DNA of 64,000 bases from Streptomyces sp. Ru71 (lineage in GTDB: Bacteria; Actinomycetota; Actinomycetes; Streptomycetales; Streptomycetaceae). Position 1 is the stretch's first letter. The number at the start of each line of letters is the position of its first letter. The stretch is from contig NZ_PQSS01000006.1 in assembly GCF_002920535.1 (NCBI RefSeq), positions 124,001-188,000 of the forward strand, in the 5' to 3' direction. A program made the translations under genes and the position numbers. The notes under the pieces are model-generated. The model did no database searches. It saw only the letters and a list, made by a program, of their open reading frames with translations, and was not told the DNA's origin. Positions 26,248 to 33,548 of this stretch are shown piece after piece.

Positions 26248-26455
26248 GGAACTCCAACTCCTTCTGTCTCCGGGGGGCTTCGTGTTTCGTCGGTCTCTTT
26301 CCAGCGAAGCAGTCCGGTTGCCCGCCTCTCGCCTCGCCGAGCGCGGTCGTCTCGGGCAAATGCCTGAGTCGGGAGGGGAGTTGCCGCGACGCACACGGGA
26401 CACGCATGAGGTGTCACGCACGGTGACATTCGTCGAAGATTGAAGGAGTTGAGCT
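26248..26455. promoter_or_regulatory. Divergent promoter region, ATP-grasp operon / LuxR regulator
   Basis: 208 noncoding bases between oppositely transcribed starts (26247 minus, 26456 plus). The centre (26275-26345) and the end near 26420-26445 are A/T-richer than the flanks. I could not identify a convincing palindrome or -35/-10 pair by eye. The shared region makes the LuxR protein the obvious regulator of the operon. Confidence 0.4.
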
Positions 26456-27745
26456 GTGGACGAGGCCGATTTCAAGACGCTGCTCGCGCATCTCCCGGTG
26501 TCCTGGTGGGAGGCCGACGGCGGCTCGGGGCGGGTCGAGACCGGGGGCGGCGCCTTCGCCGACGAGCGGGCCGCCCGTCGCTTCCTGGAGTCCCTGCGGC
26601 CCCAGCTCACCGGCCCGTCGGCCCGGCCCGGCGACGGCCCCTGCCAGGCTCGTTTCGAGGGGCGCACCTTCTGCGTCAACTGGTGGGCCCGGGGCGACGG
26701 CGAGCGGCGTGGAGGCAGCCGCGGAGTCGCGGTCGAGGTGGGGGGTGCCCCGGCGGACCCCGGGGGGTACGCGTCGTTCGCCGACCTGAGTCCGGCGGCG
26801 GTGTTCGTGCGCGACCCGGCCGGGCGCTACGTCTGGGCCAACCACGCCTACGCCCATCTGTACGGCACCACACGCGACCGCCTGATCGGCCGTCACCTGA
26901 CCGAATTCGACGACCCGGAGGACGCGGCCCGGTTCCTCGCCCTCGACGAGGAGGTCCTGACCGCAGGCCACTCCGTGCGGCACACGCTCGTCTACCGGCG
27001 CTCGGACGGCTCCCCGGGCCATGCGGCCGGGTACCGCTTCCCCGTGTCCTGGGGCGCGCTGCGCTGTGTGGCGGGCACGTACGTGGACGTCAGTGAGTAC
27101 TTCCACGCGCTGGACCAGCGGCGCCGGGCCGAGGAGGATCTGCGCGCCCTGCGGGACCACAGCGGTCTGCCCTGCCTGCGCCTGACCGCGGACGGAGTGG
27201 TCGGGGAGGCCAGCACCGCCGCCGCCGAACTGCTGCGCGTCCGGCTCCGCGACCTGGTGGGTTCCCCGGCCGACGCCCTGCTGGCCGAGACGCCGGAACG
27301 CGCCGCGCTGCACGCGATCTGGGCCGACCTCGTGGGCGGCCGGCGCAGGAGCGCGCAGTCCGGTGCCGTGCTCGTCGACGCGCAGCGGCGCAGGCGGCGC
27401 GTGTGGGTGCGGCTGAGCGTCGTGGGCCGTGCCCGGGACCGGGACCTGGGCGTGTGGGCGGTCGTCACCCGACACGGTCTGAGCCACGAGCCCCACCCTC
27501 CGCTGACCGCCGCACAGGTGCGCATACTCGCCCTGCTGGCCGGCGGGTGCAGCAATGCCGGCGTCGCCGAGGCGCTGCATCTGTCGCGGCAGACGGTCGA
27601 CTACCACCTGGCCCGCCTCCGGCAGCTTCTGGGGGCCGCCACCCGGCCGGCGCTCGTGGCTCGCGCCTACGTGCTCGGCATCCTCTCCCCGCAGTGCTGG
27701 CCGCCGCGTTCCACCACGGCCGCGTATCCGCTCAGCCCCGCCTGA
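26456..27745 (+). CDS. PAS-domain LuxR-type transcriptional regulator
   Basis: 429 residues from a GTG at 26456 with GAAGGAG 7 bases upstream. A PAS domain (about 105-215) reads FADLSPAAVFVRDPAGRYVWANHAYAHLYG and a second PAS-like segment follows (about 225-330, LPCLRLTADGVVGEASTAAAELL). The C-terminal LuxR helix-turn-helix (about 345-410) is LTAAQVRILALLAGGCSNAGVAEALHLSRQTVDYHL; Val-Asp replaces the usual Val-Lys at the recognition helix edge. The first 100 residues match nothing I know. It is divergent from the ATP-grasp operon and probably activates it in response to a PAS ligand. It has no receiver or kinase domain, so it is a one-component sensor. Confidence 0.88.
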   Translation: MDEADFKTLLAHLPVSWWEADGGSGRVETGGGAFADERAARRFLESLRPQLTGPSARPGDGPCQARFEGRTFCVNWWARGDGERRGGSRGVAVEVGGAPADPGGYASFADLSPAAVFVRDPAGRYVWANHAYAHLYGTTRDRLIGRHLTEFDDPEDAARFLALDEEVLTAGHSVRHTLVYRRSDGSPGHAAGYRFPVSWGALRCVAGTYVDVSEYFHALDQRRRAEEDLRALRDHSGLPCLRLTADGVVGEASTAAAELLRVRLRDLVGSPADALLAETPERAALHAIWADLVGGRRRSAQSGAVLVDAQRRRRRVWVRLSVVGRARDRDLGVWAVVTRHGLSHEPHPPLTAAQVRILALLAGGCSNAGVAEALHLSRQTVDYHLARLRQLLGAATRPALVARAYVLGILSPQCWPPRSTTAAYPLSPA

Positions 27746-28218
27746 CCGGTGATGGCCGTCGCACGGCCAAAGGTATGGTCCAGGCCGCCGTTTTGTGACC
27801 CGCCGGTGAAGGAGGCGTGGGAGAGTTGTCCGATCCGGGAGCCGGACGTAGCGCTGGTGGTCACGACTGCGGTTGTGTCGTGTCCACCTCTCCAACCCCC
27901 CACACTTCTTGGAGACTTCATGTGCCGCGCCGCCTTCAGGCTGCCCGTCACCCGTGCGCGTGTCCGGCTCGGGTTCGGCATCGGTCCAGCTCGGAGACCG
28001 TAGCGCCGCAGCCGTACCGGCTGGGCGCCATCACTCCGCGCGCATGCCAGGGTCAGTCGTCAGCCTCCACTGACATCGCCGCACTTGGCTCAAAACTTGT
28101 CATGCACAGGACATACACGCCTGGGGTCGCGCGGCACGGCTTCGACCACCCCCCACGACCAACCGGCCGGCGCCAAGCCGACCGGACCACCCCCCACACA
28201 CAGAGAAGAGGAGTCTGC
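27746..28218 (+). promoter_or_regulatory. 473-base noncoding leader/promoter of M4 protease gene
   Basis: No credible gene: reading frames here are short, lack ribosome sites and have no family features. The A/T-richest part is about 28075-28115, which holds TTGGCT-N17-GACATA (28084-28112) as a possible promoter about 110 bases before the protease start. That assignment is tentative. A GAAGAGGAG ribosome site ends the region. Confidence 0.35.
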
Positions 28219-29856
28219 GTGACTTCCCGTTCCAAGCGTCACCAGCGCACCCTGCTGGCGGTTGCCACCGCCGTAGCCGCCGGAGCGCTGCTGAGCAGTA
28301 CGCTCGGCACCACCGCCAGCGCGGAGCCCACCGCCGCGAGCCGGCCCGGCGCCGCCCCGGTCGCCCTGTCCGCGACGGCCCGCACCTCGCTCATCCAGCA
28401 GGCCCAGGCCGAGGTCGCCACGACGGCCAAGGCGATAGGACTCGGCGCCCAGGAGAAGCTGGTCGCCAAGGACGTCGTCCGGGACGCGAACGGCACCGTG
28501 CACACGCGGTACGCGCGCACATACGCCGGCCTGCCCGTGCTCGGCGGCGACCTGATCGTGCACACCGCCAAGTCCGGCAGGACCGAGGGTGTGACGAGAG
28601 CGTCCAAGAACACGCTGAAGCTCACCTCGCTGGAGCCGCGTGTCGCCCCCGCCAAGGCCGAACAGCAGGCCCTGGGGCTGGCGAAGGCCGCCGGCTCGTC
28701 GAAGTCCCGCGCGGACCGGGCGCCGCGCAAGGTCGTCTGGGCCGCATCCGGCACGCCCGTCCTCGCCTACGAGACCGTCGTCGGAGGCCTTCAGGACGAC
28801 GGCACCCCGAACGAACTGCACGTCATCACCGACGCCGCAACCGGCAGGAAGCTCTTCCAGTACCAGGGCGTCGAGACCGGTGTGGGAAACACCAAGTACA
28901 GCGGGAAGGTCGACCTGACGAGCACTCAGTCCGGCTCGTCGTACACGCTCACCGACGCGACGCGTGGCGGGCACAAGACGTACAACCTGGACCACGGCAC
29001 CTCGGGCACCGGCACGCTGTTCTCCCAGGACAACGACACCTGGGGCGACGGCACCGTCAAGAACGCTGCGACCGCCGCCGCCGACGCCGCCTACGGCGCG
29101 CAGGTGACCTGGGACTTCTACAAGAGCACCTTCGGGCGCAACGGCATCAAGAACGACGGCGTCGGCGCCTACTCCCGCGTCCACTACGGCAAGGCGTACG
29201 TCAACGCGTTCTGGGACGACAGCTGCTTCTGCATGACCTACGGCGACGGCACCGGCGACGCCGACCCGCTGACCTCCCTGGACGTGGCCGGCCACGAGAT
29301 GAGCCACGGTGTCACCTCCAACACCGCCGGCCTGGAGTACTCCGGGGAGTCCGGCGGCCTGAACGAGGCCACCTCGGACATCTTCGGCACGGGCGTGGAG
29401 TTCTTCGCCAACAACGCCTCCGACCCCGGTGACTACCTCATCGGCGAGAAGATCGACATCAACGGCGACGGCACCCCGCTGCGCTACATGGACAAGCCCA
29501 GCAAGGACGGCGGCTCCGCCGACTACTGGTCGTCCTCCGTCGGCGACAAGGACGTGCACTACTCGTCCGGCGTCGCCAACCACTTCTTCTATCTGCTGGC
29601 CGAGGGCAGCGGCAAGAAGACGATCAACGGGGTCGACTACGACTCCCCCACCCAGGACGGCTCCACGGTCACCGGCATCGGCCGGGACAAGGCGCTGCAG
29701 ATCTGGTACAAGGCCCTGACGACGTACTTCACGTCGACCACCGACTACGCCGGCGCCCGCAAGGGCACGCTCTCGGCGGCCGCGGACCTCTACGGCGCCG
29801 ACAGCGCCGAATCCAAGGCGGTCGCCGCCGCCTGGACCGCCGTCAACGTCGGCTGA
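28219..29856 (+). CDS. Secreted M4 family (thermolysin-like) metalloprotease
   Basis: 545 residues from a GTG at 28219 (AGAGGAG 5 bases upstream). The signal peptide is RSKRHQRTLLAVATAVAAGALL, cleaved near ASA. A propeptide (about 36-215) with FTP/PepSY features, for example VVRDANGTVHTRYARTYAGLPVLGGDLIVH, is followed by the mature enzyme. Zinc site: GHEMSHGVT gives HExxH at His359-Glu360-His363, and GLNEATSDIFG gives the third ligand Glu383. The Asp and His of the C-terminal helical part are present (DVHYSSGVANHFFYL). It ends right after the thermolysin C-terminal domain, with no extra binding module. Role: extracellular neutral protease for nutrient supply or development. It has its own terminator. 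Confidence 0.96.
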   Translation: MTSRSKRHQRTLLAVATAVAAGALLSSTLGTTASAEPTAASRPGAAPVALSATARTSLIQQAQAEVATTAKAIGLGAQEKLVAKDVVRDANGTVHTRYARTYAGLPVLGGDLIVHTAKSGRTEGVTRASKNTLKLTSLEPRVAPAKAEQQALGLAKAAGSSKSRADRAPRKVVWAASGTPVLAYETVVGGLQDDGTPNELHVITDAATGRKLFQYQGVETGVGNTKYSGKVDLTSTQSGSSYTLTDATRGGHKTYNLDHGTSGTGTLFSQDNDTWGDGTVKNAATAAADAAYGAQVTWDFYKSTFGRNGIKNDGVGAYSRVHYGKAYVNAFWDDSCFCMTYGDGTGDADPLTSLDVAGHEMSHGVTSNTAGLEYSGESGGLNEATSDIFGTGVEFFANNASDPGDYLIGEKIDINGDGTPLRYMDKPSKDGGSADYWSSSVGDKDVHYSSGVANHFFYLLAEGSGKKTINGVDYDSPTQDGSTVTGIGRDKALQIWYKALTTYFTSTTDYAGARKGTLSAAADLYGADSAESKAVAAAWTAVNVG

Positions 29857-29872
29857 GCAGCGCGCACATGAC

Positions 29873-29906
29873 GGGCGGCATCCGGGACTCCTCCCGGGTG
29901 CCGCCC
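29873..29906 (+). terminator. Terminator of M4 protease gene
   Basis: 15-base arms (29873-29887 and 29892-29906) pair with one wobble around a 4-base loop, 17 bases after the protease stop. Confidence 0.7.
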
Positions 29907-30062
29907 TTGCTCGACTCGGCATCTGCGTGGGAGCGCCGCCCCGGACGGTTGTGCCAAGGGTGAAACCACGGGAGTTTCCCGGTCCGTAGGCCCCGGCCAG
30001 TGACACTCTGCCGGTGGTGACCGGAGCAGCGCATCGAGCCGCGGTGCTGAGAGGGTTGAGGC

Positions 30063-31010
30063 GTGACAGCAGCACACAGGCCCACGTGGATGACCGCCGA
30101 CGTCCTCGCGCCCTACCGGAAGTACCTCACCGATCCGGCGGAACACGAGCTCGCCGACAGGCTTCTGCACTGGGCCTGCGCACACTGCGCCTGCCCACGC
30201 GGCCCGCAGTGGCATGCCCGGCGAGCCTTCTACGCCGCGGTCTTCAGCGTCTGCTGCCGGCCACCCGGTGCGACGTGGCAGGAGACCCTCCTGGCGGGGA
30301 AGTTCAACGTCTTCTACTTCAACGTCGACGACGGCCCCGCCGAGGAGCTCACCCGGCTGACCGGGCACCTGCACCACGCAGTCCCCGCGGACACCGGTGA
30401 ACTCGGCAACCTGCACCGAGCCCTCCTCACCGACCTGCGGGCGCTCGGCCTCGACACCGCGCGACTGGAAGCGGACATCGCAGCCCTGTGCGCAGCGGCG
30501 GACGCCGAGGACCGGCAGGACATCGCCACCTTGTCGCCCGAGCGGTTCCACACCCTGCGCCTGACGACCGTCGCCTCCACCGCCTACATCAGCTGCTGGG
30601 GCGCGATCCGCCGCCTGCCGCTCTCCGGCGAGGAAAGCGCCGTCGAAGCCGCCGGGGAAGCGATCTATCTCGCCAACGACCTGGCTTCCTTGGAGCGCGA
30701 CTCCTCGGCCCAGGCCCCTCGCGCGGCCCTCACCTCGAACTTCGTGCTGTTCCATGCGGCGCGTACCGGCACCGGCATCCCGCACGCTGCCGATATGGCC
30801 GTCGCGCGCTACAACCGCCTCACCGCGGACCTCGCGTCCCGCTCGGGCCCCGTGGCCGACGTCCTCGCCGCCATCGTCGACGGCAACCTCGACGCCCATC
30901 TGCGCCTGACAGCCAGCCGATTCCCCGGGGCCACGGACCGCCTGCGCCTCCTCCACAGGGTTCGCACCGACCCGTCCGCCGCCCCCGACTGCGGAGGGCG
31001 GAAGGCATGA
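30063..31010 (+). CDS. Class I terpene synthase-like protein
   Basis: 315 residues from a GTG at 30063 (GAGG close upstream). The all-alpha composition and two motifs point to a terpene cyclase. NVDDGPAEE has Asp89-Asp90 and Glu94 in DDxxxE-type arrangement. ANDLASLERD (Asn205, Ser209, Asp213) fits the NSE triad NDxxSxxxE/D, with Asp in the last place. A C-terminal ARYNRL may supply the RY pair. The protein is shorter than geosmin synthase and about the size of single-domain sesquiterpene cyclases. No prenyltransferase or P450 is adjacent; the P450 at 44253 is 13 kb away. Its 3' end converges closely on the CMD gene. Loss of cyclase activity is possible, since the family contains divergent members. 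Confidence 0.65.
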   Translation: MTAAHRPTWMTADVLAPYRKYLTDPAEHELADRLLHWACAHCACPRGPQWHARRAFYAAVFSVCCRPPGATWQETLLAGKFNVFYFNVDDGPAEELTRLTGHLHHAVPADTGELGNLHRALLTDLRALGLDTARLEADIAALCAAADAEDRQDIATLSPERFHTLRLTTVASTAYISCWGAIRRLPLSGEESAVEAAGEAIYLANDLASLERDSSAQAPRAALTSNFVLFHAARTGTGIPHAADMAVARYNRLTADLASRSGPVADVLAAIVDGNLDAHLRLTASRFPGATDRLRLLHRVRTDPSAAPDCGGRKA

Positions 31011-31026
31011 CCTGTTCCCCCTCCGC

Positions 31027-31422
31027 TCACGACTCCCCGGCCGGCAGGAGTTCGGCGATGATCTCGGTGCCGAGTGCGTAGGCCGGCACGCCCGCGGTGA
31101 TGAGCGCGGTCTCGGCGACGCCGATGAGGTCGGCGATGCCGGCTCCGGCGTGCAGGGCGCCCTCGGCGTGGATCCGGGCGGGGTGGGCACGGCCCAGGGC
31201 CAGGAGTTGCCCGAAGTGCACGAGCTGCTGCACCCGCGCTCCGAGCGGATTGCCGGTCAGCACGATGTGGCGCAGTGCCGCGAGCGCCTCTTCGGTCGGC
31301 ATCCGGCCGTACTCCCGGGCCAGGCGCAGCCGCTCCTGCACCCCTGCGGGAACGGTTCCGAGGGTGGAGCGGTAACGGTCGCGTACGGCCTCCGTACGGG
31401 AGGCGAGCGTGTCGTCCGTCAT
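31027..31422 (-). CDS. Carboxymuconolactone decarboxylase family protein
   Basis: 131 residues from the ATG at 31422, which overlaps the aldolase stop as ATGA, so translation is coupled. The helical pattern and the end HAEGALHAGAGIADLIGVAETALITAGVPAYALG match CMD-like proteins. It has no cysteine, so it cannot be an AhpD-type thiol peroxidase and is closer to the true decarboxylase-like branch. Co-expression with the class II aldolase under a MerR regulator suggests a short catabolic or detoxification step on a carboxylated carbon skeleton. No substrate can be named. Confidence 0.72.
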   Translation of the reverse strand: MTDDTLASRTEAVRDRYRSTLGTVPAGVQERLRLAREYGRMPTEEALAALRHIVLTGNPLGARVQQLVHFGQLLALGRAHPARIHAEGALHAGAGIADLIGVAETALITAGVPAYALGTEIIAELLPAGES

Positions 31423-32084
31423 GACGTGACCCGGGCGATCGAGGCGCGCACGGCCTCCTGGGCTCCCGGCGGGAAGTCCACGGCCCCGCCGATCGCCGCG
31501 GCGGCGATCTCCGCTTCGGCGCTCTCCTCGATCGCCACCACGAGGTGGGCGGTGGCCGCCGGGTCCGGGCCGAACACCAGCAGGCCGTGGTTGGCCAGCA
31601 GCACCGCGGACGTCGTCGGGCGTCGCCGCAGCACTTCGACGATACCGCGCACCGACACGTCCGAACCGCGGGGTCCCCACGGCACCACGGGGACGTCCTC
31701 GGCCTGTCCGAAGCGCAGCATCGGCTCGGTACGGCAGGGCAGCGGCCGGTGCGCCACGGCGAAGGCGGTCGCGGAGGGCGAGTGGGTGTGGATGATCGCG
31801 CCCACGTGGGGGCGGGCCCGGTAGACGGCGCTGTGCATGGCGATGATCTCGGCGCTGACGGACTGCAGTGCGCCTTCGAGGACCTGCCCGTCGAAACCGA
31901 CGGTCGCCAGCTGTCCGGGCCGCAGGCCGCGGACGAAGCCGGGCGTCAGCAGCAGGCGCTCACCGTCGAGTCGAGCGCTGAGGTTGGCGTGCCCGGAGTG
32001 GGACATCACCCCGGCCGCGAAGAGCCCTTCCGCGGCCTCCACCAGCTGCTCGGCCCGCTCTGTTCGTGCGTACGTGTCGCTCAT
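31419..32084 (-). CDS. Class II aldolase/adducin family protein
   Basis: 221 residues from the ATG at 32084 (GGAG 8 bases upstream); the in-frame start at 32147 would run into the MerR dyad. The zinc-site histidines appear in IIHTHSPSATAFA (His-x-His) and in the third ligand LANHGLLVFG. The N-terminal SHSGHANLSARL matches the usual GNxSxR substrate loop. It is of typical length for L-fuculose-phosphate aldolase, L-ribulose-phosphate 4-epimerase or dehydratase members; which of these is not determinable. First gene of a two-gene operon, divergent from merR. Confidence 0.88.
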   Translation of the reverse strand: MSDTYARTERAEQLVEAAEGLFAAGVMSHSGHANLSARLDGERLLLTPGFVRGLRPGQLATVGFDGQVLEGALQSVSAEIIAMHSAVYRARPHVGAIIHTHSPSATAFAVAHRPLPCRTEPMLRFGQAEDVPVVPWGPRGSDVSVRGIVEVLRRRPTTSAVLLANHGLLVFGPDPAATAHLVVAIEESAEAEIAAAAIGGAVDFPPGAQEAVRASIARVTS

Positions 32085-32153
32085 GGCGGTGTCTCCAAGT
32101 GTGCTGTCGGCGGCCGCTCGTCGGCCGCCGGTCCACGTGCCGACCACTCTTCA

Positions 32154-32173
32154 ACTTGAACTAAGGTTCAAGT
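32154..32173. promoter_or_regulatory. MerR-type dyad operator in divergent promoter
   Basis: A perfect 8-bp inverted repeat, ACTTGAAC-TAAG-GTTCAAGT. On the minus strand a TTGACT -35 box (32175 to 32170) overlaps it, and a 19-base spacer leads to a plausible -10. An overlong 19-base spacer spanned by the dyad is the hallmark of MerR-activated promoters. It lies between the aldolase start (32084) and the merR start (32212), so one regulator can control both. Confidence 0.75.
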
Positions 32174-32211
32174 CAAATGCCGGGCCGGGTGAGGAGCAGG
32201 AGGAGCGGGAC

Positions 32212-32604
32212 ATGCGGTTGACGATCGGCCGACTCGCCGAGATCACAGGGGTGCCCGCGTCGGCCATCCGGTACTGGGAGCGCCACGGCCTGCTGCCCGC
32301 GCCCGAGCGGGAGAGCGGGCAGCGGCGCTACCCGCCGGAGGCCGCCGAGCGGATCACGGTGCTGCGCAAGTGCCAGCAGGCCGGGCTGACCCTGAGCGAG
32401 ATCAGGGAGTTCCAGCGGGAGCAGCCGCGCAGAAAGGCGATGATCCGCGCCAAGATCACCGAGATCGAGCAGCGCATGGTCGATCTCGACCACGCCCATC
32501 AGCTCCTCACCCACGCCCTGAAGTGCAGCAAGGAGGACATCGTCAGATGCCCGAAGTTCCGTGAGCAGATGGCGGCCTGGCAGGCGCCCGGTCCGACGCC
32601 GTGA
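32212..32604 (+). CDS. MerR family transcriptional regulator
   Basis: 130 residues. The ATG at 32212 follows an AGGAGGAG ribosome site. The winged helix reads MRLTIGRLAEITGVPASAIRYWERHGLL, followed by RRYPPEAAERITVLRKCQQAGLTLSEI and a dimerising helix. The C-terminal effector part is short and has ALKCSKEDIVRCPKF: two cysteines seven residues apart, as in the metal loop of CueR-type regulators, so metal or redox sensing is possible. The dyad 39 bases upstream is its likely operator. It is divergent from the aldolase/CMD operon, the probable target. Confidence 0.9.
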   Translation: MRLTIGRLAEITGVPASAIRYWERHGLLPAPERESGQRRYPPEAAERITVLRKCQQAGLTLSEIREFQREQPRRKAMIRAKITEIEQRMVDLDHAHQLLTHALKCSKEDIVRCPKFREQMAAWQAPGPTP

Positions 32605-32692
32605 ACGCTGACAGCGCGCCGGTGGGTGTGATCACATGTCCTGCACACCGTGGACGCGGTGTGATTTCCTGCCCAGCGAAAGCGAGTTGTCC

Positions 32693-33379
32693 ATGACAGT
32701 GGGACGAAGAGTCTTTCTCGGCGCGTTCACCGCGGGCGCGGTGACGGTCGCAGCCGGCACGGAGGCGGCTGCCGACGGCGAGTACACGGCATACGCCTCT
32801 CCGGCCCAGTTCTACGGAACGTCGACCACCGCGCACACCGTCACCATCAACCACAAGGCGACGTCCGGGGAGGCCGTCGCCCTGAACGTGACGTCCGACA
32901 ATCCCGATACCTCGGCCGTGTACATCACCGGCGTGGAGACCGGGCGGGGCACTGTCAAGATCGCCCATGTCGGCTATGCGGACGGCTCGGACGCGAACGC
33001 CTCGGCCCTGTCGATCGACCTCCAGACGTCCGGGACCGCGGCCCAGGGCATCTATGTGACCGCGACCAACGGGGCGACCAAGGGCAGTCTGATCGCTCTG
33101 CGCAACAACCCGGGCCTGGACGACCTCGTCGTGAAGGGCAGCGGCCGCACCGGCATAGGCATCGGCCGTGGCGACACCCCGCAGGCACAGCTGCATGTGG
33201 TTCAGCGCTCCACCGCCCCGGCGGCGCTGCTGCTGGAAGGCCCCGCGCGCCTGGCGAACGTGACGGCCGAGCCGACCAACGCGCCCGCCGCGCTGGGCGG
33301 AGGCTCTCTGTACGCGCAGGGTGGTGCCCTGTACTGGAAGGGCGGCAACGGTACGGTGACCCGCATCGGTCCGGCGTAG
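32693..33379 (+). CDS. Tat-exported beta-rich protein of unknown function
   Basis: 228 residues from the ATG at 32693. The N-terminus TVGRRVFLGAFTAGAVTVAAG has the twin-arginine motif RRVFL followed by a hydrophobic stretch, so Tat export is likely. The rest is threonine-, glycine- and beta-rich with no enzyme motif. The segment GIGIGRGDTPQAQLHVVQ resembles the repeated GIG...P.A.LHV element seen in phage tail-fibre and adhesin-like beta-helix proteins, and the C-terminus ends LYAQGGALYWKGGNGTVTRI. A 48-codon gene follows after 10 bases. I do not recognise a family; an extracellular structural or tail-spike-like role is only a guess. Confidence 0.7.
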   Translation: MTVGRRVFLGAFTAGAVTVAAGTEAAADGEYTAYASPAQFYGTSTTAHTVTINHKATSGEAVALNVTSDNPDTSAVYITGVETGRGTVKIAHVGYADGSDANASALSIDLQTSGTAAQGIYVTATNGATKGSLIALRNNPGLDDLVVKGSGRTGIGIGRGDTPQAQLHVVQRSTAPAALLLEGPARLANVTAEPTNAPAALGGGSLYAQGGALYWKGGNGTVTRIGPA

Positions 33380-33389
33380 GGCAGGCGAC

Positions 33390-33536
33390 ATGCAACTGAC
33401 GACCGAGGAACTCGTCTCGGAGTTCCATGATGCTGTGATGGAGCTGTACTTCGCCCGCAAGCGCATCGTCGCCCTGGAGGCGGAGAACGCCGAACTGAAG
33501 GCACGCCTGGCGGCGGCCGAGCAGCGGGAGGGCTGA
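33390..33536 (+). CDS. 48-residue coiled-coil small protein
   Basis: A short gene starting 10 bases after the preceding stop, with GGCAGG-type purines before its ATG. It encodes 48 residues: an acidic start (MQLTTEELVSEF), a mixed helix, then RIVALEAENAELKARL, a clean heptad pattern ending in alanine and glutamate. Codon positions show the normal high-G+C third-base bias, which supports real coding. It probably forms a helical dimer or binds a partner. Coupling suggests it works with, or is expressed together with, the Tat-exported protein, although it has no signal of its own. No known family. Confidence 0.6.
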   Translation: MQLTTEELVSEFHDAVMELYFARKRIVALEAENAELKARLAAAEQREG

Positions 33537-33548
33537 CGCGGGGCCGGG

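Noticed and set aside
22865..26407. Possible single 1180-residue fusion reading through both the dikinase-like and ATP-grasp genes
   Set aside because: The upstream half is the shadow frame of the ATP-grasp gene; the clear ATGA overlap and AAGGAG at 24877 define separate genes.
27746..28218. Riboswitch or RNA gene in the 473-base gap
   Set aside because: No conserved aptamer pattern, tRNA-like fold or strong hairpin could be seen by eye.
28090..30075. 661-codon frame antisense to the M4 protease
   Set aside because: Covers an unambiguous protease on the other strand; low-complexity V/G/R-rich translation and no motif.
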